From the NCBI GenBank assembly GCA_023448955.1, contig JAEXJU010000030.1, positions 1-12,162 on the forward strand: a stretch of 12,162 nucleotides of DNA, in the 5' to 3' direction. Made by a program: the position numbers and the translations under genes. Source of the stretch: Bacteroidota bacterium. GTDB lineage: Bacteria; Bacteroidota; Bacteroidia; Flavobacteriales; Weeksellaceae. Numbering within the stretch: position 1 is the first letter of the stretch; each line of letters begins with the position of its first letter. Under the pieces are notes generated by a model that made no database searches, had not been told where the DNA came from, and worked only from the letters and a program-made list of their open reading frames with translations. Shown here one piece after another: positions 1 to 6,527 of this stretch.

Positions 1-119
1 GTGAAGTAGTGGTGGATGAAGGGCTGGTGACCAGCCGTACACCTGAAGACCTTCCGGCTTTCAATGCCAAAATGGTAGAAGAAATAAAAGAAGGAAAACA
101 CGAGGAACAAACATTGTAA
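1..119 (+). CDS. DJ-1/PfpI family protein (C-terminal end only)
   Basis: Reading from base 3 gives 38 codons ending in TAA at 117-119; the 5' part lies outside the window. The residues VVVDEGLVTSRTPEDLPAFN followed by a charged tail match the C-terminal strand and helix of the PfpI/DJ-1 type 1 glutamine amidotransferase-like family (YhbO/PfpI-type protease or protein deglycase annotations). The LVTSR.P.DLPAF block is the conserved C-terminal signature. The catalytic cysteine and nucleophile elbow lie upstream and cannot be checked. An intrinsic terminator follows directly, so this gene is not part of the pyrimidine operon. Family confidence is good, but which subfamily or activity it has cannot be judged from this fragment. 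Confidence 0.8.
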   Translation, partial: EVVVDEGLVTSRTPEDLPAFNAKMVEEIKEGKHEEQTL

Positions 120-139
120 AATTGTTAAACTAAGTTTAT

Positions 140-171
140 AAGCCTGAATATCTGATGTATTCAGGCTTTTT
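140..171 (+). terminator. Intrinsic terminator of the DJ-1/PfpI gene
   Basis: A perfect 11-bp inverted repeat, AAGCCTGAATA (140-150) and TATTCAGGCTT (158-168), has a 7-base loop and runs into a T stretch at 167-171. It starts 20 bases after the stop codon of the rightward gene. Confidence 0.85.
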
Positions 172-183
172 AATATTGCTTAA

Positions 184-232
184 AATAAAAAAATCATCAA
201 TAAGACTTACATAAAGCGCTTACTGATGATTT
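184..232 (-). terminator. Intrinsic terminator of the leftward small gene
   Basis: AAATCATCAATAAG (191-204) and CTTACTGATGATTT (219-232) form a 14-bp stem with one mismatch and a 14-base loop. Read on the minus strand the stem is followed by a run of T (the A run at 184-193 on the plus strand). It lies just past the stop of the leftward gene, so the two terminators of this convergent pair sit back to back. Confidence 0.75.
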
Positions 233-255
233 AAGTTTATAGAGATTGGTATTTT

Positions 256-696
256 TTAGATTCTCACTTCATTCACACCTAACTGATCGATCAGATTCTG
301 AAGATGTTCGATGTCTTTCAGAACTTTTTGGTATGAAGATTTTGCGTAATCAGCAAAAGTGTTTCGTTCTGGTTTTATGTCTGTTTCAAAAACAGTATTG
401 AGCTGTGGATTTTCTACTATATCTTCCTTATAATCGTCCAGACACGCATCTATTGCAGATTGCTTTCTTTTGCAAGTGATGCGATCCTTGAGCCGTTTGA
501 GAGAACTTAGCATATAAGGATTGTCATTATAAGGATTGACGAAACTGCTGTTTTCCTGTTCTCCCTGAAAGATGAAAAAACCGTCTTCCCCGGCCATTTT
601 CAAAAAGTTTTTATCAAATATCATAGTGTGAAAAGGTGTTAAGTAATAATCAAATGATTGAATGTATTTTAAGTTGATAATCAATTTTAAGACCAT
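256..696 (-). CDS. Hypothetical protein; possible FRG-domain-like C-terminal remnant
   Basis: This is a 146-residue leftward ORF starting with ATG at 694-696 and stopping with TAA at 256-258. It has its own terminator downstream, which supports it being a transcribed gene. I do not firmly recognise it. There is no signal peptide or membrane segment; the middle is rich in lysine and aspartate, and residues 115-140 look helical and coiled-coil-like. The stretch around residues 35-45 (EDGFFIFQGEQ) and the end (IDQLGVNEVRI) faintly resemble the G-x-F-x-x-x-G and C-terminal helix region of FRG-domain proteins. If that is right, the N-terminal two thirds of such a protein would be missing. An internal Met at residue 25 (base 624) is an alternative start giving 122 residues. 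Treat the function as unknown. Confidence 0.55.
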   Translation of the reverse strand: MVLKLIINLKYIQSFDYYLTPFHTMIFDKNFLKMAGEDGFFIFQGEQENSSFVNPYNDNPYMLSSLKRLKDRITCKRKQSAIDACLDDYKEDIVENPQLNTVFETDIKPERNTFADYAKSSYQKVLKDIEHLQNLIDQLGVNEVRI

Positions 697-760
697 AAAC
701 TTATTTTAACAGCCAGATGAGAAACTTTTTTCAAAAAAAATAAATTGAAGTTAAATATGA

Positions 761-791
761 TTTGCAATAATTATAGGCATAAATATATTTT
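761..791 (+). promoter_or_regulatory. Candidate promoter of the DUF4142 lipoprotein gene
   Basis: TTTG at 761-764 is separated by 19 bases from TATATTTT at 784-791, seven of eight matches to the Bacteroidetes -7 box TAnnTTTG. This would place transcription start about 70 bases before the ATG at 870. The surrounding DNA is very AT-rich, so chance matches are likely and the call is tentative. Confidence 0.35.
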
Positions 792-869
792 TTTGCTAAT
801 AATGAAATTAATTAATGATTTGGCAGACAAATTGTTACCTCCAATGCAACACACCAAATACTTACTATT

Positions 870-1499
870 ATGAAAAATATGGTTTTGAGCCTGATGGCTG
901 TTGCGGCGATATTGTCTTGCAACAAAAAGGAAACAACTTCTCTGAACACTTCCGGAGACAGTATGATGGCTGAATCTTCGGATTCTGCAAATATGAATAT
1001 GGATAGCTCCGTAATACCTATGGATTCATCTGCAACTGCTACTTCCGGCGATGCAATGAAAACAATGAATATGCAGGATAAAAAATTTGCGGATGCTGCC
1101 GCAAAAGGTGGGATGATGGAGGTTATGCTGGGAAAACTGGCCGCTACCAACGCATCAAACGCTACAGTGAAAGCACTGGGTGCAATGATGGTAAAGGATC
1201 ACGGGATGGCTAATGATGAACTGAAAAAATGGGCAGCATCGTCGGGTTATAAATTGCCTGAAGCTATGGATACCGATCAGCAAAAGATGTATGACGATCT
1301 TAAATCTAAAAAGGGAGCTGATTTTGACAAAGCCTATGCTGAAATGATGGTAAACGATCACAAAAAGGATATCGCAGAGTTCAAAGACGAGGCTGCAAAC
1401 GGAAAGGAATCTTCTCTGAAGGCTTTTGCAGGCAAAACAGTCCCTACGCTGGAGCATCATCTTATGGAATCTGAAAAAGCCTGGAAAGCAGTAAAATAA
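870..1499 (+). CDS. DUF4142 domain lipoprotein, methionine-rich
   Basis: The product has 209 residues. Residues 1-17 form a short lipoprotein signal peptide (positive MKN, hydrophobic core, ILSC with the acceptor Cys17), so the protein should be anchored in an envelope membrane facing the periplasm or outside. Residues 18-70 are a low-complexity linker rich in Ser, Asp, Thr and Met. Residues 71-207 match the DUF4142 family, a ferritin-like helical bundle (FADAAAKGGMMEV at the start, KDHGMAN at 110-116, VNDHKKDI at 161-168, LEHHL near the end). These histidines and acidic residues sit where such bundles carry potential metal ligands, but no metal or activity is known to me for this family. Met makes up 22 of 209 residues. 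The gene stands alone between its own promoter region and a strong terminator, and is often annotated simply as DUF4142 or putative membrane protein. Confidence 0.9.
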   Translation: MKNMVLSLMAVAAILSCNKKETTSLNTSGDSMMAESSDSANMNMDSSVIPMDSSATATSGDAMKTMNMQDKKFADAAAKGGMMEVMLGKLAATNASNATVKALGAMMVKDHGMANDELKKWAASSGYKLPEAMDTDQQKMYDDLKSKKGADFDKAYAEMMVNDHKKDIAEFKDEAANGKESSLKAFAGKTVPTLEHHLMESEKAWKAVK

Positions 1500-1512
1500 T
1501 TATCGGTCAAAA

Positions 1513-1555
1513 TGAAAAAAAGAAAATTGAGCAGCAATGCTCAATTTTTTTTTTT
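1513..1555. terminator. Bidirectional intrinsic terminator between convergent genes
   Basis: AAAATTGAGCA (1523-1533), a GCAA tetraloop, and TGCTCAATTTT (1538-1548) form an 11-bp perfect stem followed by T residues to 1555. On the minus strand the same stem is followed by the complement of the A run at 1514-1520, again a T stretch. It can therefore end both the DUF4142 transcript and the convergent regulator transcript. Confidence 0.88.
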
Positions 1556-1567
1556 ATACCGCTAGTG

Positions 1568-2032
1568 TCATTTGATAAGATCAAGATCCGGCTGTGCATA
1601 CTTGTGGACTTTCATGTACAGTGTAGTCTTGGTCTGAAATACGCCTTCTATTTTCGCTATTTTCTGATTAACAAGCTGATGCAGCTGCTCGTTATTTTTA
1701 CTCATTATATCAACTTCTATATCGAATTCTCCTGCTGTATTGGCAAGGAAACTTACTTCGGGCATTTTTAGTAAAGTGTCGATCACATCAGGGATCATTT
1801 TGGCAGGTCGCACAGAGACGGCTATATTGGCATAGGCATTAAAACCAACATTCTGAGGATTGATGCGTCCGACAATCTGAATTGTTTTGTCATCAATCAA
1901 TTTGGTGACCCGGCTTCTGATATTGCTGATTGATACTTTAAGTTTATCTGCAATCTCCGTAAAAGAGGCACGCCCATCTTTCTGAAGTTCTTTAAGGATC
2001 AGGAAATCGATATCATCCAGCTTATTTTCCAT
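1568..2032 (-). CDS. Lrp/AsnC family transcriptional regulator
   Basis: The product has 154 residues, the usual size for the family. Residues 4-50 form the AsnC-type winged helix-turn-helix (LDDIDFLILKELQKDGRAS, then IADKLKVSISNIRSRVTKL with the recognition helix around 34-45). Residues 66-141 form the RAM/AsnC ligand-binding and oligomerisation domain, with the typical NTAGEFDIEVDI turn at 98-109 that lines the effector site between subunits. It starts at the ATG complement 2030-2032 and shares a 140-bp intergenic region with the rightward mmsA gene. This divergent position makes it the likely local regulator of the pyrimidine catabolism operon and of itself. Which effector it senses (beta-alanine, another amino acid, or a pathway intermediate) cannot be read from the sequence. 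No PydR- or RutR-type TetR regulator is present in the window. Confidence 0.93.
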   Translation of the reverse strand: MENKLDDIDFLILKELQKDGRASFTEIADKLKVSISNIRSRVTKLIDDKTIQIVGRINPQNVGFNAYANIAVSVRPAKMIPDVIDTLLKMPEVSFLANTAGEFDIEVDIMSKNNEQLHQLVNQKIAKIEGVFQTKTTLYMKVHKYAQPDLDLIK

Positions 2033-2049
2033 TGATAATAAATTTTACA

Positions 2050-2057
2050 CAAAAATA
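2050..2057 (-). promoter_or_regulatory. Candidate -7 box of the regulator gene
   Basis: Read on the minus strand these bases are TATTTTTG, an exact match to the Bacteroidetes -7 box TAnnTTTG, about 18 bases before the regulator ATG. No clear TTTG -33 element is seen at the expected distance, so confidence is limited. Confidence 0.35.
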
Positions 2058-2066
2058 TAGATTTTT

Positions 2067-2109
2067 TGCAAATTTTTTAGAATGGTTATAAATTATTGTA
2101 AAAATTGCA
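2067..2109. promoter_or_regulatory. Inverted repeat in divergent promoter region, possible Lrp-type operator
   Basis: TGCAAATTTTTT (2067-2078) is mirrored by AAAAATTGCA (2100-2109) with a centre-to-centre spacing of about 30 bases, close to three helical turns. It lies between the two candidate promoters of the divergent regulator and mmsA genes. Lrp-family proteins often bind several AT-rich, phased, imperfect palindromes, so this is a plausible binding region. The assignment rests on position and symmetry only. Confidence 0.35.
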
Positions 2110-2113
2110 TTTA

Positions 2114-2142
2114 TTTGGAAATTGTTTTTTAGATTAGCTTTT
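2114..2142 (+). promoter_or_regulatory. Candidate promoter of the pyrimidine catabolism operon
   Basis: TTTG at 2114-2117 is followed after 17 bases by TAGCTTTT at 2135-2142, seven of eight matches to TAnnTTTG. Transcription would start near 2149, giving a leader of about 25 bases before the mmsA ATG at 2173. It overlaps the right side of the putative operator, which would suit control by the divergent regulator. Confidence 0.4.
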
Positions 2143-2172
2143 AATAAAATCATTGAAAAATAAATAATAGAA

Positions 2173-3636
2173 ATGTCAAATAAATACGGAAAAGTTAATA
2201 ATTATATTAATGGGGTGTTGGTGGAAACAATGACCAATCGCTGGATGAATGTGGAATCGCCACTTACAGGAGAAGTAATAGCAGATGTTGCTGTATCTTC
2301 CAAAGCAGATCTGGATCAGGCTGTGTCGGCAGCAAAAGATGCATTTGTAAACTGGTCCAGAACACCTATTAAAGACAGGGTTCAGGTATTTTTCAGATAC
2401 AAAAGACTGCTGGAGCAAAATATTAACGAACTCTCAGCTCTCATTCAGGAAGAAAATGGAAAAACACTTGACGAAGCCAGGGCAGAAATCGAAAAAAGTA
2501 TTGAGCTGACGGAATTTGCGGTCTCTTTGCCTCAGTTGATTCAGGGAGAGATTCTGGAAGTGAGCAAAGGTGTGGAATGTCGCACAGAACACGCTGCCCT
2601 GGGAGTTGTAGCCTCCATTGTACCATTTAATTTTCCGTCAATGGTCCCTAACTGGACCATTCCTAATGCAATAGTTTTAGGGAATACTATGATTCTTAAA
2701 ACCTCCGAGCTGGTTCCGCTAAGTGCTCTTAAAATAGCTGATCTTTTGAAGCAGGCAGGCCTTCCGGATGGTGTTTTTAATATCGTTCACGGGGAAAAAG
2801 AAATAGTGGAAGCCATCTGCGACCACCCGGATATACAAGCTGTTTCATTTGTAGGCTCCACCAAAGTGGCAAAAATAGTCTACCAGCGTGCTACATCTAA
2901 TCTAAAGAGATGTCTGGCACTCGGTGGTGCAAAAAACCACTTATTGGTGCTTCCGGATGCTAATCCTGAGATGACTGCCGCCAATGTTACAGCTTCAATG
3001 TCCGGATGTGCAGGTCAGCGTTGCATGGCTGCTTCGGCAATGGTAGCAGTAGGACAAACCGATCATATTATAGAAAAAATGGTTCAGGAAGCCAGGCAAG
3101 TAGTGCCGGGAAAAAATCTGGGATCTGTCATTTCCAAAGCTGCCAAAGAAAGAATTGAAGGCTACATCACTCAAGCTGAAAAAGATGGTGCAAAAATTCT
3201 CCTGGATGGTAGAAATTATAAAGTGGAAGGCAAAGAAGACGGCTATTATGTAGGACCTACCATTATTGATTATGTGACGCCGGAAATGTCCGTTGCTACA
3301 GAAGAAATCTTCGGACCGGTTATTTCCATCATCAGAAGCAGAAGTCTGGAAGAGGCTATGAAAATAGAAAATGCCAATCCTTATGGTAACGCAGCTTCTG
3401 TTTTTACACAAAGCGGAGGACTTGCCAGATATGTGATGGAAAATGCTTCGGCTGGGATGATCGGGGTAAACATTGGTGTTCCGGTTCCAAGAGAGCCATT
3501 CTCTTTTGGAGGTTGGAATGAGTCGAGATTTGGCGTGGGTGATATAACAGGTAAAAGTTCCATCGAGTTCTGGACCAAACTGAAAAAAATGACCACCAAA
3601 TGGAATCCTGAAGCTGGCATCAACTGGATGAGTTAA
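2173..3636 (+). CDS. mmsA: CoA-acylating (methyl)malonate-semialdehyde dehydrogenase
   Basis: This 487-residue aldehyde dehydrogenase belongs to the MmsA/IolA branch, which uses NAD and CoA to turn malonate semialdehyde into acetyl-CoA plus CO2 and methylmalonate semialdehyde into propionyl-CoA plus CO2. Visible landmarks are VPFNFPSMVP with the oxyanion Asn153, the nucleotide-binding VGS region after ICDHPDIQAVSF, GGAKNHLLVLPDAN (the GAKNH block separates this branch from ordinary aldehyde dehydrogenases), GQRCMA with catalytic Cys284 and Arg283, and EEIFGPV with Glu378. The usual second substrate arginine before the LGV motif appears to be replaced: the aligned position is His140, with an Arg at 137. 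As first gene of the operon and next to an omega-aminotransferase, its likely job is the last step of uracil (and thymine) carbon breakdown. The ATG has no visible Shine-Dalgarno, as is usual in this phylum. Confidence 0.9.
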   Translation: MSNKYGKVNNYINGVLVETMTNRWMNVESPLTGEVIADVAVSSKADLDQAVSAAKDAFVNWSRTPIKDRVQVFFRYKRLLEQNINELSALIQEENGKTLDEARAEIEKSIELTEFAVSLPQLIQGEILEVSKGVECRTEHAALGVVASIVPFNFPSMVPNWTIPNAIVLGNTMILKTSELVPLSALKIADLLKQAGLPDGVFNIVHGEKEIVEAICDHPDIQAVSFVGSTKVAKIVYQRATSNLKRCLALGGAKNHLLVLPDANPEMTAANVTASMSGCAGQRCMAASAMVAVGQTDHIIEKMVQEARQVVPGKNLGSVISKAAKERIEGYITQAEKDGAKILLDGRNYKVEGKEDGYYVGPTIIDYVTPEMSVATEEIFGPVISIIRSRSLEEAMKIENANPYGNAASVFTQSGGLARYVMENASAGMIGVNIGVPVPREPFSFGGWNESRFGVGDITGKSSIEFWTKLKKMTTKWNPEAGINWMS

Positions 3637-3640
3637 TATA

Positions 3641-3661
3641 ATTTCAAATTTCAAATTAAAA
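3641..3661 (+). repeat. Heptamer tandem repeat in the mmsA-aminotransferase spacer
   Basis: ATTTCAA, ATTTCAA and ATTAAAA follow each other with a strict period of 7 and end directly at the ATG of the next gene. They fill 21 of the 25 spacer bases. Confidence 0.65.
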
Positions 3662-5011
3662 ATGTCAGATACATTAAAACATAAAATCAACAGACAGGAA
3701 GTTATAGATAATGCACTAGATTACACCATAATGTCCTGGTCTAAACAAAAAGGCATCGATCCATTTGCTGTAGAGAGAGCTGAAGGGGTTTATCTTTATG
3801 ATTACAGCGGTCAGAAAATCATTGATTTTTCATCGGGATTGATGAATTCCAATATTGGATATGGTGATCAGAGAGTAACGGCAGCCGTCGTAAAACAAAT
3901 GCAGGAAGTAGCGTTTATTTCACCAAGCTGTGTTTCCAAAGTCCGTGGAGATTTAGGAAAAAAACTGGCAGAGATCTGTCCGGGCGATCTTAACCGTGCT
4001 TTTTTCACTGTTTGTGGTGCAACTTCCAATGAAAATGCGATTAAATTAGCAAGACTTTATACCGGCAGGCACAAGATTTTTACAAGATATCAGTCCTATC
4101 ACGGTGCTACCATTGGTGCTATTTCCGCAGGTGGCGATCCGAGAAAGATTCCTGTAGATGCTCAGCAGGCTCCTAATTTTATTCATTTTGATTTACCTTA
4201 TGCTTATCGTTATGAGTATGGTGAAGAAAATCTTCTTAAAGATGCGGTGGCTTCACTGGAAAGACAAATTGAATATGAAGGACCGAATACCATTGCCGCT
4301 ATTCTCCTCGAAGGCGAATCCGGAACTTCCGGCTGTCTCCAGTATCCGAAAGGTTATTTGAAAAAAGTCAGAGAAATCTGCAATAAACACGGGATTTTAT
4401 TAATTATCGACGAAGTAATGTCTGGTTTCGGAAGAACCGGGAAATGGTTTGGTTTCCAGAACCACGATATTATTCCGGATATGATTGTTATGGCAAAAGG
4501 ACTCACTTGTGGTTATTTGCCATTGGGCTGTGTGATGGTCTCCGAGAAAATTGCTTCAAAATATGACGATGTGGTTCTTCCCTTAGGTTTGACTTATTCT
4601 GCACACGCAGTTTCCTGTGCTGCTGCAATGGAGGTCATCAGAATCTATGAAGAAGATAACCTTATAGAAAGAGCTGCTGAAATGGGCAGGTATCTTGAGT
4701 CAAGAATTGAAGAAATGAAAGAGATTCATCCTTCAATTGGTGATTTCCGAAATACTGGATTGCTTGGTTGCCTGGAATTAGTTAAAAACAGGAAAACCAA
4801 AGAGCCAATGGCACCTTTCAATGCAAAGCCGGAAGAAATGGCTGTAATGAATAAAGTGGCAGCAAAGATCAAAGAGCTGGGAATGTACACCTTTGTAAGA
4901 TGGGGTTACATTTTCATTGCACCACCTTTGATTATCACCAGAGAAGAGATGGAAGAAGGTCTTGCTATTATTTCCGAAGCGCTTAAAATTGCAGACGAAG
5001 CAACGTATTAA
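3662..5011 (+). CDS. Class III aminotransferase, probable beta-alanine/3-aminoisobutyrate aminotransferase
   Basis: This 449-residue PLP-dependent fold type I class III (omega) aminotransferase has these landmarks: CGATSNENAIKLAR (118-131) as phosphate-binding turn and helix, SYHGAT for ring stacking, a conserved glutamate in LLEGESGTSG, IIDEVMSGFGRTG with Asp250 for the pyridine nitrogen, and MAKGLTCGYLPLG with the Schiff-base Lys279. Class III enzymes move the terminal amino group of omega-amino acids to pyruvate or 2-oxoglutarate. Placed 25 bases after mmsA and upstream of the ring-opening genes, the expected substrate is beta-alanine from uracil, giving malonate semialdehyde, and 3-aminoisobutyrate from thymine. 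The family also includes taurine, GABA and ornithine aminotransferases, so the substrate is inferred from the operon, and the acceptor is unknown. The first 11 bases of the gene, ATGTCAGATAC, are identical to the start of the next gene. Confidence 0.87.
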   Translation: MSDTLKHKINRQEVIDNALDYTIMSWSKQKGIDPFAVERAEGVYLYDYSGQKIIDFSSGLMNSNIGYGDQRVTAAVVKQMQEVAFISPSCVSKVRGDLGKKLAEICPGDLNRAFFTVCGATSNENAIKLARLYTGRHKIFTRYQSYHGATIGAISAGGDPRKIPVDAQQAPNFIHFDLPYAYRYEYGEENLLKDAVASLERQIEYEGPNTIAAILLEGESGTSGCLQYPKGYLKKVREICNKHGILLIIDEVMSGFGRTGKWFGFQNHDIIPDMIVMAKGLTCGYLPLGCVMVSEKIASKYDDVVLPLGLTYSAHAVSCAAAMEVIRIYEEDNLIERAAEMGRYLESRIEEMKEIHPSIGDFRNTGLLGCLELVKNRKTKEPMAPFNAKPEEMAVMNKVAAKIKELGMYTFVRWGYIFIAPPLIITREEMEEGLAIISEALKIADEATY

Positions 5012-5026
5012 ATTTCTGTAAAAATA

Positions 5027-6478
5027 ATGTCAGATACCAATCAGAATCCTGTTTTCGACTCCAGGCTCTATAATGAGGACCTGGCTCCGGTTTCTAAGAA
5101 CAAAAGAACCTGGGGAACCTGGAACTATGCTTCTTTGTGGATCAGTATGTCTATGTGTATCCCAACTTATATGTTGGCAAGCTCACTGATAGAAGGAGGA
5201 ATGAATTGGTGGCAGTCGGTTCTGACAATTTTCCTCGGAAATCTTATTGTTCTGATCCCGATGATCCTGAACGGTCACGCGGGAACCAAATATGGCATTC
5301 CGTTTCCTGTTTTTGCGAGAGCAAGTTTTGGAACAGCAGGAGCCAATATTCCTGCGTTACTGAGAGCAATTGTTGCTTGCGGTTGGTTCGGAATCCAGAC
5401 CTGGATTGGCGGCGTTTCTCTTTACCAGATTCTGAGAGTCTGGATACCTTCGCTTCCGGAACCTGCAGTTACAGGGTTTTTCCCACCATTTCCGGAGTTG
5501 CTGTGCTTTTTAATTTTCCTGATTATCAATATGATTGTGGTTTATTTTGGAGTAGATAGTATTCGTAAATTGTTAGTTTTTAAAGCGGTATTTCTTCCGG
5601 CTGCGGCTTTTGCGCTGTTATTTTGGGCAATTTATTCTACAGATGGTCTGGGTGAGATCCTCAATCAGCCTTCGAAATTCCAATCGCCTTCAGAATTCTG
5701 GAAGTTTTTCTTTCCTGCTCTTACTGGAATGGTTGGTTTCTGGGCTACTTTATCTTTAAATATCCCTGATTTTACAAGATATGCAACTTCTCAAAAAGCC
5801 CAGATCAATGGACAAATGATTGGCTTGCCACCGTCAATGGCAGTCTTCTCTTTCATTGGCGTAGTGGTTACATCTGCAACAACCATCATCTATGGAACAA
5901 CGATTTGGGATCCTGTGATCCTGGCAGGAAAATTTGAGAACAAAATTCTGGTGACGTTGGCAATGATCGCTATTGCAATTTCAACGCTCGCAACTAATAT
6001 TGCAGCGAATATCGTAAGTCCGGCTAATGATTTTGCTAATCTCAGTCCATCAAAAATCAGCTTCAGAACAGGTGGTTACATCACAGGGATTATAGGGGTT
6101 TTAATCTGTCCCTGGAAACTCATTGCAGATCCTTCAGGCTATATTTTCACTTGGCTGGTAGGCTATTCCAGCTTGCTTGGTCCCATTGGAGGCATTATGA
6201 TTTCTGATTACTTTTTTGTGAGAAAACAACAGCTGATTTTGGAAGAATTATATCAGGAAGGAAAAACCTATTCTTACAAAAACGGTTTTAATTCCAAAGC
6301 TGTTATGGCTTTGATATTCGGGGTTATACCTAACATTCCGGGCTTTCTGGTAACCATAAAAGTTATCCCGGCAGATTCAGTTCCTGAGTGGCTGACCAAT
6401 CTTTACCATTACGGATGGTTTATCGGATTCTTTATCAGTGGATTAATTTATTTTCTATTGATGAAAAATAAAAAATAA
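5027..6478 (+). CDS. NCS1 family nucleobase/hydantoin-type transporter
   Basis: This 483-residue inner-membrane permease has about 12 hydrophobic segments. It belongs to the nucleobase-cation symporter-1 family (uracil, cytosine, allantoin, hydantoin carriers). The N-terminal NEDLAPVSKNKRTWGTWNY is the family's signature entry into TM1, followed by ISMSMCIPTYMLASSLIEGG. The substrate-site residues known from the Mhp1 hydantoin carrier appear conserved: Trp120 and Gln124 in GWFGIQTWIGG, Trp239 in FWATLSLNIPDFTRYA, and the Asn-rich TNIAANIVSPAND at 323-335. Its position between the aminotransferase (15-bp gap) and dihydropyrimidinase makes uracil or thymine the best guess for cargo; dihydrouracil, hydantoin or allantoin are alternatives. 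The C-terminus ends in a short Lys-rich tail. Confidence 0.93.
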   Translation: MSDTNQNPVFDSRLYNEDLAPVSKNKRTWGTWNYASLWISMSMCIPTYMLASSLIEGGMNWWQSVLTIFLGNLIVLIPMILNGHAGTKYGIPFPVFARASFGTAGANIPALLRAIVACGWFGIQTWIGGVSLYQILRVWIPSLPEPAVTGFFPPFPELLCFLIFLIINMIVVYFGVDSIRKLLVFKAVFLPAAAFALLFWAIYSTDGLGEILNQPSKFQSPSEFWKFFFPALTGMVGFWATLSLNIPDFTRYATSQKAQINGQMIGLPPSMAVFSFIGVVVTSATTIIYGTTIWDPVILAGKFENKILVTLAMIAIAISTLATNIAANIVSPANDFANLSPSKISFRTGGYITGIIGVLICPWKLIADPSGYIFTWLVGYSSLLGPIGGIMISDYFFVRKQQLILEELYQEGKTYSYKNGFNSKAVMALIFGVIPNIPGFLVTIKVIPADSVPEWLTNLYHYGWFIGFFISGLIYFLLMKNKK

Positions 6479-6488
6479 AAACTTTTAA

Positions 6489-6523
6489 TCATCATTTATC
6501 AACTATCATTCATCATTTATAAG
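6489..6523 (+). repeat. Degenerate heptamer tandem repeat in the transporter-dihydropyrimidinase spacer
   Basis: Five consecutive 7-base units (TCATCAT, TTATCAA, CTATCAT, TCATCAT, TTATAAG) end four bases before the ATG at 6528. The 11-mer TCATCATTTAT recurs exactly at 6489 and 6510, a distance of 21 or three units. Confidence 0.6.
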
Positions 6524-6527
6524 ATAT

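Noticed and set aside
1565..1771. Small rightward ORF of 68 codons after the DUF4142 terminator
   Set aside because: It is antisense to the RAM domain of the Lrp regulator and has no promoter after the terminator.
2995..3690. Long leftward ORF of 231 codons opposite mmsA
   Set aside because: It is fully antisense to a clear aldehyde dehydrogenase, has no recognisable domain and begins within the next gene; a shadow frame.
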